Assembly: GCA_023443625.1 (NCBI GenBank)
Contig: JAEZTQ010000037.1
Span: forward strand, 27,664-91,663
DNA from: Bacillota bacterium
GTDB lineage: Bacteria; Bacillota_A; Clostridia; Lachnospirales; Lachnospiraceae
Direction: 5' to 3'
DNA length: 64,000 nt
The notes under the pieces: model-generated
What the model saw: the letters and a program-made list of their open reading frames with translations, nothing else
The model's database searches: none
What the model was told of the DNA's origin: nothing
Shown here: one piece after another, positions 17,928-27,334 of the stretch
Layout: every line of letters starts with the position of its first letter
Position numbering within the stretch: position 1 is the first letter of the stretch
Translations under genes and position numbers: made by a program

Positions 17928-18935
17928 TTATTCAGTTACATTAACAGTACATCGTACTTTAGTTCCATCCTCGGATGCATAGACATAGGCTTTTCCCTTT
18001 TTTAGGGCCTTAATTATACCCTTGGAATTAACGGAGATAACATTGGAATTACTCACAGACCAGACTGGCGTATTACCGGAGGATACCTCTGCAGTAATAC
18101 TAGCAGTATCTCCCTTTTTCATAGTGATTTCTGTCCTACTTAAGGTAATCTCTGGCTTCGAAACAACAACTTCACAAACAGCCGATACACCATCGACCGT
18201 AGCAGTGATAATTGCAGTACTATTCTTAATAGCAGTAATGGTGCCTGTAGAGCTCACAATAGCTACGCTTTTTTTATTTGTCTTCCAGGTGGGGGTTCTC
18301 TTCGAAGAGACAGTAGCAGAAAGCTTAATGCTATTACCTTTAAATAAGTTAACAGAGGACTTATTCAGGGTAATCGTTGGTGCTATAACAGTAATGGTAC
18401 AGGCAGCGCTTGTACCGTCAGCATTGGCGGTAACAGTGGTCTGTCCTGGCTTAAGTCCCCTTACTGTTCCATATGCATCGACAGTGGCTATGCTTTTTCT
18501 GCTGCTTTTCCAGGTGACTTCAGAAGAGTTTGAGGTAGTAGCAGATAATCTGTAGGTCTCATCACCTTCAATAAAGATATGCTCCTTACTCAATTGTATT
18601 TCTGTTTTATTCACTGTGATTAGACAGGAGGCTTCAGCATCTTTAATTTTGGCAGTGATAAGGGCTGAACCTGCTTTTTTTGCAGTAACAATTCCATAAG
18701 TATTGACTGAGGCAACCTTAGAATTATTACTTTTCCAAGTGGCTTTTTTTCCATTAGAGGTTATGGCAAATAGGTAGATTTCATCGTTAATGTCAAGGGA
18801 TGCCTCATATTGAGAGAGTATAACAAAGGAGAAAAGGTCAGAGGCTAAGGCGGTAACAATGTGATTTGATGTGGTTTGACTAATTAACAGGATACTTAAT
18901 AAGACTGAAACAAATATTTTCTTGAAATGTGACAT
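17928..18935 (-). CDS. Secreted protein of four Ig-like (BIG2) repeats
   Basis: 335 residues from 18935, where GGAGG lies 6 nt upstream; a longer start at 18947 has none. A signal peptide ('KKIFVSVLLSILLISQTTS') is followed by four tandem ~77-residue BIG2 repeats that fill the protein, each with a 'W-(K/S)-(S/T)-x-(N/R/K)-x-(S/K)-(V/I)-A/S-x-V' strand and a 'G-x-(A/T)-x-(I/V)-T-A' strand. There is no anchor, catalytic domain or sorting signal. It may decorate or bridge the cell surface. The repeats resemble the Ig-like part of the protein at the start of the window. Confidence 0.88.
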   Translation of the reverse strand: MSHFKKIFVSVLLSILLISQTTSNHIVTALASDLFSFVILSQYEASLDINDEIYLFAITSNGKKATWKSNNSKVASVNTYGIVTAKKAGSALITAKIKDAEASCLITVNKTEIQLSKEHIFIEGDETYRLSATTSNSSEVTWKSSRKSIATVDAYGTVRGLKPGQTTVTANADGTSAACTITVIAPTITLNKSSVNLFKGNSIKLSATVSSKRTPTWKTNKKSVAIVSSTGTITAIKNSTAIITATVDGVSAVCEVVVSKPEITLSRTEITMKKGDTASITAEVSSGNTPVWSVSNSNVISVNSKGIIKALKKGKAYVYASEDGTKVRCTVNVTE

Positions 18936-18989
18936 AGATTCCTCCATTCTTAGAATGTGAGGAATAAGATTAACAGCAAACTTTATAAG

Positions 18990-19036
18990 AAACTAAGGAA
19001 CAAGATGAAAATGGTATTCATCTTGTTCCTTAGTTT
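18990..19036. terminator. Terminator downstream of murF
   Basis: Perfect 20-bp arms (18990-19009 and 19017-19036) with a 7-nt loop. It ends the ddl-murF operon and isolates the BIG2 gene that follows on the same strand. Confidence 0.85.
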
Positions 19037-19063
19037 AACATACATGGCATAAAATGTAAATGT

Positions 19064-20497
19064 TTAATTTTGTGGATGAACTAAAGCCTTAACAATATCT
19101 TCAAAGCCCATACTATGGGAGGCCTTAACTAATATAGTATCTCTGGGATTAATAATCTGATGAAGTTCTTTCAGCAATTCTTCCCTTGTACTAAAATATA
19201 GTAATTGCAGTGAAGATGCAGTGTTATCTGACTGCATTGTATTACTTCTTACTATCTGGGAGGCTCCATTATATATGTCTAGTGAGAGTTTACCTACGCA
19301 AACCAGTAAATCAAGGTTGGTACTCGCCGCATATTTACCCACCTCTTCATGCAATTCCTTCTCCTTACTACCCAGCTCAAACATGTCGCCAAGGATTGCT
19401 ATTTTCTTCGTATCGGCCAGATTAAGCAGGTCTATAGCTGCTTTCATGGAGACAGGATTAGCATTATAGCAGTCGTCAATAACCGTCCATTGATCAAGAC
19501 GAATGATATTACTTCGTCCTCCTATGGGTTGTACCGTTGCAAGGCCTGCTGCGATTTCTTCACAGGACATACCTAGAATACTTCCTACAGAGGCTGCAGC
19601 CAGAGCATTTAATACCATATGTTCTCCAGGAAGAGAAATATCCGTATGGAGGACACATTCTGATTGATTAGCAGCATTTGTAGCAGAGTTTATATGAATA
19701 TCACAGGAGCTACCAAAGATACCATGGGATTGTTTATTCCTTGCATAGACATCATTGTCTGGATTAAGACCAAAGGTAATTGGTACCCTTCCCTTGACTT
19801 TTTTCAGCGTGGCAAGCATATCATCGTCGCCGTTGATACAAACAGTACCATCCTCTTGCATAAAATCAAATATTTCACTTTTAGCTTTTAAAATACCTTC
19901 TCTGGAACCTAGATTTTCCAGATGGCATTGCCCTATATTAGTAATAACACAGAGGTCTGGCTTTGCAATTTCACTAAGCCTATGCATTTCTCCAAAATCG
20001 CTGATACCCATCTCAAGCACGGCTACCTGATGGCTATCTTTAATCTTAAGTATGGTTAGAGGCAACCCTACCTCATTATTAAAATTACCCTCGGTTTTTA
20101 AAACCCTATATTTTTGAGCAAGGACACTGCTGATAAATTCTTTCGTACTAGTCTTGCCTACACTTCCGGTAATGCCTACTACTTTAATATTTAGCTGCAT
20201 TCGGTACCATCTTGCTATATCCTTAAGGGCAGCAAAACTATCCTTAACAAGTATGTAGGGACCTTTTGGATTATCCGGATTTTTTTCACACAGAACAGCT
20301 GCAGCTCCTTGATCAAAGGCTGTATTAATAAAATTATGCCCATCCACCCGTTCTCCCACGGTAGCGATAAAGAGGTAGTCTTTTTCAACTTTTCTAGAAT
20401 CAATTACTACTCCCTTTACTTTTACTTCCTTACAGATATCCTCAGCAAATAATTCTCCCTTACAGGCATTTGCTATTTGGACTAATGTAATATTCAT
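19064..20497 (-). CDS. murF: UDP-MurNAc-tripeptide--D-Ala-D-Ala ligase
   Basis: 477 residues from 20497 (GGGAGG 8 nt upstream); a longer in-frame start at 20524 would overlap ddl. The Mur ligase order is clear: N-terminal UDP-binding domain, ATP site 'GITGSVGKTSTKEFI' at ~105-120, central domain with 'LEMGISDFGEMHRLSEIAKP' and 'DDCYNANPVSMKAAI', and a C-terminal Rossmann domain. It adds D-Ala-D-Ala to the UDP-MurNAc tripeptide in the cytosol, the last step before the lipid-linked stages. It directly follows ddl, which makes the dipeptide substrate. Confidence 0.96.
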   Translation of the reverse strand: MNITLVQIANACKGELFAEDICKEVKVKGVVIDSRKVEKDYLFIATVGERVDGHNFINTAFDQGAAAVLCEKNPDNPKGPYILVKDSFAALKDIARWYRMQLNIKVVGITGSVGKTSTKEFISSVLAQKYRVLKTEGNFNNEVGLPLTILKIKDSHQVAVLEMGISDFGEMHRLSEIAKPDLCVITNIGQCHLENLGSREGILKAKSEIFDFMQEDGTVCINGDDDMLATLKKVKGRVPITFGLNPDNDVYARNKQSHGIFGSSCDIHINSATNAANQSECVLHTDISLPGEHMVLNALAAASVGSILGMSCEEIAAGLATVQPIGGRSNIIRLDQWTVIDDCYNANPVSMKAAIDLLNLADTKKIAILGDMFELGSKEKELHEEVGKYAASTNLDLLVCVGKLSLDIYNGASQIVRSNTMQSDNTASSLQLLYFSTREELLKELHQIINPRDTILVKASHSMGFEDIVKALVHPQN

Positions 20498-20523
20498 CCT
20501 TCTTTCCTCCCTTGGCCCACGCA

Positions 20524-21558
20524 TTACAGGTATTTCTTTAAGGATATCTCAATAATTTTCTCACAGAGAGCATTAAAATCCATTCCAACTACTTTTGCTT
20601 CCTGGGGAAGCAGGGAGGTAGGAGTCATACCGGGCAGGGTATTTGCCTCCAGACAGTAGATTTCATTATTTTCATTTAGAAGGAAATCCATTCGAGCGTA
20701 GGTCTTAAGGCGTAAGGCTGTAAAGACTTCTTCAGCAATACGCTGCATTTTACTTGTTGTTACTTCATCAAGTAGAGCAGGGCAGGTCTCAATAGCACTT
20801 CCTGCCTGATATTTGTTTTTATAATCATAAAAGCCTTCCAGGGGAGCGATCTCTATAATAGGTAGGGCTTTGTTATCAATTACTCCAATAGAGAATTCTC
20901 TTCCCTTAATAAATTCTTCAATAATGACCTCAGTTCCGTAGGTAAAGGCACTGTTCATTGCAGTCTCCATTTCTGCAGGAGTAGAAGCAATTGATACACC
21001 GACACTGGAGCCACCATTGCATACCTTTACAACACAGGGGTATGTGTTCCATTCATACGCTTCCCCTTTTTTAATATAAATGCCCGCAGGTGTAGGTATT
21101 TTATAAAAAGCGAAGATTTCCTTTGAGACTGCCTTGTCCATAGCCAAAGCACTACTGAAATAGTCAGCACCCGTATATTTAATGCCCATCAAATCAAAGG
21201 CAGCTTGGATTTTACCATCCTCTCCATTTTCACCATGGAGGGCTAGAAATACCATATCAGACATACTGCAAATATCAATAACACGAGGTCCGAAGAAGCT
21301 TTTGGAAGTATCCTTTCTTAAGGCTTTAATCTGGTTTATGTCCGGATTATCCTCCTTAATGGCACTGATATTAGCTGTCCAGTCTTTCTCTATATTAAAA
21401 ATAGTGTCTATGCTTTCATCTCCATCATATCCTAAAAAAACATCAAGTAAAATAACCTGATGACCGTTGCTTTTTAGAGCCTCATATATCATTTTACCTG
21501 TGCTTAAGGAGACATCTCTTTCTGTACTGGTTCCTCCTGCCAAAACAACAATTTTCAT
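20524..21558 (-). CDS. ddl: D-alanine--D-alanine ligase
   Basis: 344 residues, ATP-grasp family. 'VLAGGTSTERDVSLSTGKMI' at the start, 'FLALHGENGEDGKIQAAFD' near 110, 'YPCVVKVCNGGSSVGVSI' for ATP binding and 'YCLEANTLPGMTPTSLLP' near the end are the Ddl landmarks. It joins two D-alanines for cell wall precursor synthesis. GTGAGG lies 8 nt before the ATG. The order ddl-murF (26 bp apart) is a natural pair because MurF uses the product. No van-type gene is near, so this looks like the housekeeping enzyme. Confidence 0.95.
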   Translation of the reverse strand: MKIVVLAGGTSTERDVSLSTGKMIYEALKSNGHQVILLDVFLGYDGDESIDTIFNIEKDWTANISAIKEDNPDINQIKALRKDTSKSFFGPRVIDICSMSDMVFLALHGENGEDGKIQAAFDLMGIKYTGADYFSSALAMDKAVSKEIFAFYKIPTPAGIYIKKGEAYEWNTYPCVVKVCNGGSSVGVSIASTPAEMETAMNSAFTYGTEVIIEEFIKGREFSIGVIDNKALPIIEIAPLEGFYDYKNKYQAGSAIETCPALLDEVTTSKMQRIAEEVFTALRLKTYARMDFLLNENNEIYCLEANTLPGMTPTSLLPQEAKVVGMDFNALCEKIIEISLKKYL

Positions 21559-21879
21559 GTTAAAACCTCACTTTCAAGACTATGTATAATAAACAATTGA
21601 GATACATCATTGGTACAAGGTAAGCATTGTAAGTTTTACAATTATCTTAATTACTATATTCTATTAAAAATCTATTGATTAATTGGAGCAGCACATCTTT
21701 ATAAGATAGATTTGATTGTTATTTCTGCTTCCACAACAGTATAACCCATACTTTATAACAAGTAAAGTTAATAAAGTGCTCTAAATGTATGAATTAATGC
21801 CATTAATTTGAATGAAATTAGGCTTATGAAATACTAATAATAGGGTTACTATATATTTTACAAATATTAACTTATAATG
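21559..21879. other. Intergenic region between ddl and the BMP lipoprotein gene
   Basis: About 320 bp of AT-rich DNA between divergent genes. A TTTACT-17 bp-TATACT pair can be read on the minus strand around 21739-21767 as a possible ddl promoter. No purine riboswitch core was found, although the downstream operon imports nucleosides. Confidence 0.4.
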
Positions 21880-21907
21880 TTGAAAATTAACAAAATAATG
21901 ATATAAT
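21880..21907 (+). promoter_or_regulatory. Promoter of the nucleoside ABC transporter operon
   Basis: TTGAAA (21880-21885), 16 bp, TATAAT (21902-21907), about 47 bp before the ATG of the lipoprotein gene. Confidence 0.65.
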
Positions 21908-21953
21908 TTATTTATCGGCATAGGCCGTACTAAATTAAAAGTGGAGGATTAAT

Positions 21954-23090
21954 ATGAAAAAGGTAATATCAATTTTTCTTTTGGTAACAATGGTGTGTTT
22001 GTTCTTGTCAGGTTGTAGTAAAAAGACTTATGAAATCGCTTTAATTACGGATAAGGGTAATATTGATGACAAATCCTTTAATCAGGGCTCCTGGGAAGGC
22101 GTTGTTGAATTTGCTGAGGAGAATAAGCTTACCCATAAGTATTTTAAGCCGGAGAGTGGTTCCGATGAACAGTACCTAGCATCCATTGATAATGCAGTTG
22201 CTGCAGGAGCAAAGGTGGTTGTAACGCCCGGTTTCCTGTTTGAAGTAGCAGTGAATGAAGCACAGACAAAGTATCCTGAGGTTAAGTTTATTCTTCTAGA
22301 CGGTGAGCCTCATAATACTGATACACCGGCAGTATATAAAACCGAGAAAAATGTGGCATGTATTAAATACGCAGAGGAACAATCTGGCTACCTGGCAGGT
22401 TATGCTGCTGTAAAGGATGGCTATACGAAGATTGGATTTATGGGGGGAATGGCAGTTCCGGCAGTTCAGGCCTTTGGTTATGGCTACCTTCAGGGGGCAG
22501 AAGCGGCAGCAAAGGAGCTTAATCTTTCCGATGGCGCCATCTCTTGTATCTACCATTATACCGGTAATTTCGATGAGACAGATACCAACAAGGCCATGGC
22601 TAAGACCATGTATCAGGAAGGCACCGAGGTAATCTTTGCCTGTGGCGGTTCCGTAGGAAAGAGTGTTATGTCTGCTGCATCTGAAGCTGGAGCTAAAGTT
22701 ATAGGTGTTGATGTTGACCAAAGATATGACAATGAAGCAGTTATGACTTCTGCTATGAAGGGACTTGCTGCATCTGTAATAGCTGTTCTTGATTCTATCT
22801 ATAATACAAAGAGCTGGGAAACCTATGCAGGAACCTTAACCTACTTTAATGCAGCTAACAATGGTGTAGGTCTTCCAACCCAAGTAATCGGTGATGATAA
22901 AGCAGATGCTTTTGATAGATTTAATTCATTTAATAAAGCAGAATATGATGCAGTATATGCAACACTTTCCAGTGGTAGTGTTGTTCCCTTACGTACCATT
23001 AATATTCCTGAAGCCTCCAACGGCATTGCAACTGCGGATGAGCTTACAGCCGGACTAAGTCTTGCTAAAGTTAAGGTTGAAACAAGATAA
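21954..23090 (+). CDS. BMP-family substrate-binding lipoprotein (nucleoside uptake)
   Basis: 378 residues. The signal peptide ends in the lipobox 'LSGC', with lipid attachment at C21. The mature part has BMP/PnrA features: 'ALITDKGNIDDKSFNQGSWEGV', 'GFMGGMAVPAVQAFGYGYLQG' and 'GVDVDQ'. Such proteins bind purine nucleosides outside the membrane and hand them to the cognate ABC transporter (NupN-type in Bacillus subtilis). GGAGG precedes the ATG. The ATPase and two permeases follow after a 326-bp structured spacer. Guanosine, adenosine and other nucleosides are all possible ligands. Confidence 0.92.
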   Translation: MKKVISIFLLVTMVCLFLSGCSKKTYEIALITDKGNIDDKSFNQGSWEGVVEFAEENKLTHKYFKPESGSDEQYLASIDNAVAAGAKVVVTPGFLFEVAVNEAQTKYPEVKFILLDGEPHNTDTPAVYKTEKNVACIKYAEEQSGYLAGYAAVKDGYTKIGFMGGMAVPAVQAFGYGYLQGAEAAAKELNLSDGAISCIYHYTGNFDETDTNKAMAKTMYQEGTEVIFACGGSVGKSVMSAASEAGAKVIGVDVDQRYDNEAVMTSAMKGLAASVIAVLDSIYNTKSWETYAGTLTYFNAANNGVGLPTQVIGDDKADAFDRFNSFNKAEYDAVYATLSSGSVVPLRTINIPEASNGIATADELTAGLSLAKVKVETR

Positions 23091-23119
23091 TAATCATGTC
23101 CTAGGGTAATAAGACCTGA

Positions 23120-23148
23120 AGGGGAAGGGCATTACCTTTCCCCTTTCT
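23120..23148 (+). terminator. Weak terminator-like hairpin after the lipoprotein gene
   Basis: GGGGAAGG (23121-23128) pairs with CCTTTCCCC (23135-23143, one bulge), followed by TTTCTTA. It may let only part of the transcripts continue to the ATPase gene, which would give more binding protein than transporter. Confidence 0.5.
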
Positions 23149-23400
23149 TATGATACGAGGAAATTGCTTCCTATATCATAAAAAAATTAGATGCGCACCT
23201 CGCGGTAAGGAAGATATTGCTTCGCAATCCCCTCGGGCGCAAAGTGTCAGCAAGCTGACACTTTCTTGTTTTATAGGAAAGTGCGTCCTATAAAATAAAA
23301 AAATTAGGATGCGCACCTCGCGGCAAGGAAGTATATTGCTTCGCAATCCCCTCGGGCGCGGAGAATGTGCCAAAGGCACATTCTTTGTTATATTATAGGA
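23149..23400 (+). repeat. Tandem pair of ~120-bp hairpin-rich modules inside the transporter operon
   Basis: Each module is an AT-rich hairpin (A), an A-run, a ~60-bp GC-rich core and a second hairpin (B). Cores lie at 23180-23240 and 23297-23359 and differ at only about three positions over ~60 bp. Hairpin A2 has perfect arms TTTTATAGGA/TCCTATAAAA (23269-23278, 23286-23295); A1 (23149-23180) is imperfect; a third half (TATTATAGGA) ends the array at 23400. Hairpins B1 (arms 23241-23251/23254-23264) and B2 (23362-23371/23375-23384) are perfect but unrelated in sequence. The core can fold as TGCGC/GCGCA closing ACC-TCGC-GGT, ATTGC-TTC-GCAAT and a CCC-GGG mini-stem. No gene is present. Confidence 0.8.
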
Positions 23401-23416
23401 TGACAGTGAGGTTAAT

Positions 23417-24967
23417 ATGGAAAATTATATTATTGAGATGCTTCACATTACTAAGGAATTTCCCGGTATTATTGCCAATGATGATATAACCCTTCAATTA
23501 AGAAAGGGTGAAATTCATGCTCTACTTGGAGAAAATGGAGCAGGAAAATCAACCCTTATGAGTGTTCTCTTTGGCCTTTGCCAGCCGGAAATGGGAGAAA
23601 TTAAGAAAAACGGTAAAACCGTTAAGATCAATAATCCAAATGATGCCAATGGCCTGGGTATTGGAATGGTTCACCAGCATTTTAAATTGGTGGAGATATT
23701 TACTGTCTTAGAGAATATAATCCTTGGTGTTGAGCCTAATACAAGAGGTATTCTTAAGAAGAAGGAAGCCAGAGATAAAGTATTAGCCTTAAGCAAGAAG
23801 TACGGTCTGGCTGTAGATCCAGATGCAGTAATTGAGAAGATATCCGTAGGAATGCAGCAGAGGGTTGAAATCTTAAAAATGTTATATCGAGATAATGAAA
23901 TTCTTATATTTGATGAGCCTACAGCCGTATTAACGCCTCAGGAAATTGAAGAGTTGATGGAGATAATGCGAGGTTTTACGAAAGAAGGTAAATCAATTCT
24001 ATTTATTACCCACAAATTAAATGAGATTATGTCAGTTGCCAATCGATGCACTGTCCTGCGTAAGGGTAAATTAATTGGTACTGTTGAAATCAAGGATACC
24101 ACCAAGGAAGAACTCTCTAAGATGATGGTTGGAAGAGATGTTAATTTTATGGTGGACAAGATAGATCAAACTGTGGGTGATGTGGTATTAACTGTAGAAC
24201 ATGCTACGGTAGCTTCAAGGATTAGCAAGAAAAATGCTGTTAAAGATATTTCCTTTGAGGTTAGGGCAGGAGAAATTGTCTGTCTGGCAGGCATAGAAGG
24301 CAATGGTCAGACAGAGTTAATCTCTGCTATCACAGGACTGGAGAAGCTTAACAAAGGAAGGATAACCTTAGGAGCTAAGGATATTACCAAATCCTCCATC
24401 CGAACTCGTTCCAAGACAGGAATGAGCCATATTCCAGAAGATCGTCACAAGTATGGACTTGTTTTGGATTATAGCCTTGAGGATAATATGATCCTTCAAA
24501 GGTATTGGCAGCCAGATTTTCAAAAAGCAGGGTTTATACAAAAGAAGGCTGTACGAGAATATGCAGAAGAGCTTATTAAGAAGTTCGATGTTAGAAGCAG
24601 TCAAGGGCCTATTACCATTGTAAGAGGAATGTCAGGTGGAAATCAGCAGAAAGCAATTATTGCAAGAGAACTTAGTAAAGCGCATGGGCTTTTGGTTGCC
24701 GTCCAGCCCACCAGAGGACTGGATGTTGGTGCAATAGAATTTATTCACCAACAAATTGTTGCAGCACGGGATGAAGGAAAGGCAGTTCTATTAATGTCTT
24801 TTGAGTTAGATGAAGTAATGAATGTCAGTGATAGAATTCTCGTTATGTACGAAGGAGAAATCGTTGCAGAGCTAAATCCAAAAGACACCAATGTGCAGGA
24901 GCTTGGCTTATATATGGCAGGTGCCAGAGGAAATAGGGTAAAGGAGATGGAATATGCAAACAAATAA
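23417..24967 (+). CDS. Nucleoside ABC transporter, ATP-binding protein (two ATPase domains)
   Basis: 516 residues, two fused nucleotide-binding domains as in the sugar/nucleoside (RbsA/YufO-NupO) class. Domain 1 has Walker A 'GENGAGKST', signature 'ISVGMQQRVEILK' and Walker B 'ILIFDEPTAVL'. Domain 2 has a degenerate Walker A 'GIEGNGQTE' and 'MSGGNQQKAIIAREL', so only one site is fully active, as is usual for the class. GTGAGG stands before the ATG. It overlaps the first permease by 14 bp and powers import by the two permeases that follow. Confidence 0.92.
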   Translation: MENYIIEMLHITKEFPGIIANDDITLQLRKGEIHALLGENGAGKSTLMSVLFGLCQPEMGEIKKNGKTVKINNPNDANGLGIGMVHQHFKLVEIFTVLENIILGVEPNTRGILKKKEARDKVLALSKKYGLAVDPDAVIEKISVGMQQRVEILKMLYRDNEILIFDEPTAVLTPQEIEELMEIMRGFTKEGKSILFITHKLNEIMSVANRCTVLRKGKLIGTVEIKDTTKEELSKMMVGRDVNFMVDKIDQTVGDVVLTVEHATVASRISKKNAVKDISFEVRAGEIVCLAGIEGNGQTELISAITGLEKLNKGRITLGAKDITKSSIRTRSKTGMSHIPEDRHKYGLVLDYSLEDNMILQRYWQPDFQKAGFIQKKAVREYAEELIKKFDVRSSQGPITIVRGMSGGNQQKAIIARELSKAHGLLVAVQPTRGLDVGAIEFIHQQIVAARDEGKAVLLMSFELDEVMNVSDRILVMYEGEIVAELNPKDTNVQELGLYMAGARGNRVKEMEYANK

Positions 24968-26135
24968 GGATGCACCAACTATAAGAACAAGATTTTTAGA
25001 GCTTATAAATCATAAGGGTACCTTTACCTTTATAGCTGCTTTGCTAGCTATTGTTGTAGGTCTTTTATTTGGCTTTGTTGTTATGCTTATAGCCAGCCCT
25101 TCTGAAGCTTTTTATGGATTTTTTACCATGCTTTTTGGTGGCCTAAGCCGAATAGGAAGTGTACTTTATTTTGCTACACCTATTTTAATGACAGGACTGG
25201 CTGTGGGATTTGCCTTTAAAATGGGACTATTTAATATAGGAGCCTCCGGTCAGTATACCATGGGAATGTTCTTTGCCCTTTATGTTGGTTTTATGTGGAA
25301 GCTTCCTGGTAGTATTCATTGGATTGTCTGCATTTTAGCCGGGATGGTGGGAGGTATGCTTTGGGGGATAATTCCCGGCATCTTAAAGGCATACTTAAAT
25401 GTACATGAAGTAATAACCTCCATTATGTTTAACTATATAGGCATGTATCTTGTGGATATGATGATTACAACAAACTCAGTAATGTATGCCCCCTCCATGG
25501 CAAGAACAGCCTATCTGCCAGAAACAGCAATGTTACCTTCCTTAGGTGGTGCAAATTCTGGTGTTAATATATCCATTCTATTTGCAATTGCAATAGCTAT
25601 AATCCTTGCAATCATATTGAATAATACTACCTTTGGATATGAATTAAAGGCAACCGGTTATAATAAACATGCTAGTAAGTATGCAGGCATGAGCGATAAG
25701 AAGAATACCATACTTACCATGTTAATTGCAGGCGGCTTATCTGGGTTAGGGGGAGCCTTTGCCTATTTGGCACCTTCGATCATAGCAGGAAGTGGTACAA
25801 CCTATGAGCCAATTAATATGATAGCAGCCAATGGTTTTAATGGAATAGCAGTTGCCTTACTTGGTAGTTCAAATCCACTGGGAATTATTTTCTCCGCCCT
25901 ATTTATCTCTTATATTCAAAGAGGTGGAACCATTGTAAGTAATACCACAGATTTTAAGCCGGAGATTATCGATACGGTAATCGCAGTAATTATTTATTTC
26001 TCTGCTTTTGCTATGCTGATGAATACGGTCATGGGAAATTTTGTTGGTAAGAGAAAAAAGAAAAATTCCCAGACAAGTAATATAGATGTCATATCTGTCG
26101 ATGATACGATTGAAGAAGGGAATAAGGAGGTATAG
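24954..26135 (+). CDS. Nucleoside ABC transporter permease 1 (YufP/NupP-like)
   Basis: 393 residues with about ten membrane segments. 'GLAVGFAFKMGLFNIGASGQYTMG' and 'GLSGLGGAFAYL' belong to the BPD_transp_2 permease family (RbsC/LivH-like). The last ~35 residues are hydrophilic and charged ('KRKKKNSQTSN') and likely cytosolic. The start overlaps the ATPase gene by 14 bp, so translation is coupled. It pairs with the second permease 3 bp downstream to form the membrane channel. Confidence 0.9.
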   Translation: MQTNKDAPTIRTRFLELINHKGTFTFIAALLAIVVGLLFGFVVMLIASPSEAFYGFFTMLFGGLSRIGSVLYFATPILMTGLAVGFAFKMGLFNIGASGQYTMGMFFALYVGFMWKLPGSIHWIVCILAGMVGGMLWGIIPGILKAYLNVHEVITSIMFNYIGMYLVDMMITTNSVMYAPSMARTAYLPETAMLPSLGGANSGVNISILFAIAIAIILAIILNNTTFGYELKATGYNKHASKYAGMSDKKNTILTMLIAGGLSGLGGAFAYLAPSIIAGSGTTYEPINMIAANGFNGIAVALLGSSNPLGIIFSALFISYIQRGGTIVSNTTDFKPEIIDTVIAVIIYFSAFAMLMNTVMGNFVGKRKKKNSQTSNIDVISVDDTIEEGNKEV

Positions 26136-26138
26136 CAG

Positions 26139-27104
26139 ATGGATACAGTATATTATTTGATACAGAGCACCCTCCCCGTTGCCATACCCTTACTATTGGT
26201 AGCACTGGGTGGAATGTTTAGTGAACGCAGTGGTGTGGTTAATATTGCACTGGAAGGTATTATGCTTTTTGGAGCCTTCTTTGGATGCCTCTTTGTCTAC
26301 TTTATAGATAGTACACAAATCAATGCGCAGCTGATTTTATTAATTGGAATGTTAGTAGCAGCATTAAGCGGAATTTTATATTCCCTGCTCTTATCCTTTG
26401 CAGCAGTTAATTTGAACGCAAATCAAACAATTACTGGTACTGCAATGAATATGTTTATTCCTGCTGTGATTTTACTATTCTCTAAGATGAAATTTAACAG
26501 TGATGGAATAACTACACGAACAAATTTTTATATTCAGAAGGTACCAGGACTTAGCGAGCTTCCTATTCTTGGGCCAATATTTTTTCAAAAAACTTATATC
26601 ACAGTATATATTGGTTTCTTATTTCTTATTATATCTACGATAATTTTCTATAAGACAAGATTTGGTCTGAGGCTTAGGGCCTGTGGAGAGCATCCCCAGG
26701 CAGCAGATTCTGTGGGGATTAATGTGTATAAGATCAGACACAGTGGTGTTGCTATCTCCGGTTTTCTTGGTGGTATGGGAGGCTTTTTCTACTCTGTGGG
26801 TGTTATGGATGGTAATGTGAATGGTCATACAGGCGTTGCGGGCTTTGGTTTCCTCGCCTTAGCTGTGACGATTTTTGGACAGTGGAAGCCCATTAAAATA
26901 TTATTTGCAGCTTTATTCTTTGCCTTTTTGAGAACACTCGCTTATTCTGTACCGATTATACCATTTTTAAAGGAACTAAATATAAATCAAAGCTACTATA
27001 AAATGCTGCCTTATGTGGCAACTATGATTGTTCTTATTTTTACTTCTAAGAAATCAAGGGCTCCGAAAGCTTCTGGAATTCCCTATGATAAGGGAAGTAG
27101 ATAA
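26139..27104 (+). CDS. Nucleoside ABC transporter permease 2 (YufQ/NupQ-like)
   Basis: 321 residues, eight to ten membrane segments. 'LGGMFSERSGVVNIALEGIMLFGAF' and 'RLRACGEHPQAADSVGINV' are strong marks of the second permease of BMP-type systems. AAGGAGG is placed in the end of the previous gene, 8-9 nt before the ATG. It is the last gene of the operon; no clear terminator is visible in the 230 bp of AT-rich sequence after it. Confidence 0.92.
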   Translation: MDTVYYLIQSTLPVAIPLLLVALGGMFSERSGVVNIALEGIMLFGAFFGCLFVYFIDSTQINAQLILLIGMLVAALSGILYSLLLSFAAVNLNANQTITGTAMNMFIPAVILLFSKMKFNSDGITTRTNFYIQKVPGLSELPILGPIFFQKTYITVYIGFLFLIISTIIFYKTRFGLRLRACGEHPQAADSVGINVYKIRHSGVAISGFLGGMGGFFYSVGVMDGNVNGHTGVAGFGFLALAVTIFGQWKPIKILFAALFFAFLRTLAYSVPIIPFLKELNINQSYYKMLPYVATMIVLIFTSKKSRAPKASGIPYDKGSR

Positions 27105-27334
27105 TTCTTGGATAGGTTACAATTAATTTAGTTGCTTGAGCTTTTTCTTCTTAATGCTACTATTATTTATCTATTATTTTAATTATTGAATTGAATAATA
27201 TAAAAACTATCATAAGAGACATAAACAGGAATAGATTATTATATAAGTTAATATAATCATTATTTAGCCCTTTTAAATATACAAAGGAATTATGTGATTG
27301 ATTTATATCTAAGTTAGAGGAAAGAGGTAGGGGC

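Noticed and set aside
18022..18555. 177-codon plus-strand frame opposite the BIG2 gene
   Set aside because: Antisense shadow of repeats with a strong signal peptide and Ig signatures on the other strand.
21790..21953. Purine riboswitch before the nucleoside transporter operon
   Set aside because: No conserved junction or loop sequences of the purine aptamer; only a plain promoter is visible.
23176..23379. 67-codon frame on the minus strand inside the hairpin element
   Set aside because: Made of the two repeated cores; no ribosome binding site; structure explains the sequence better.
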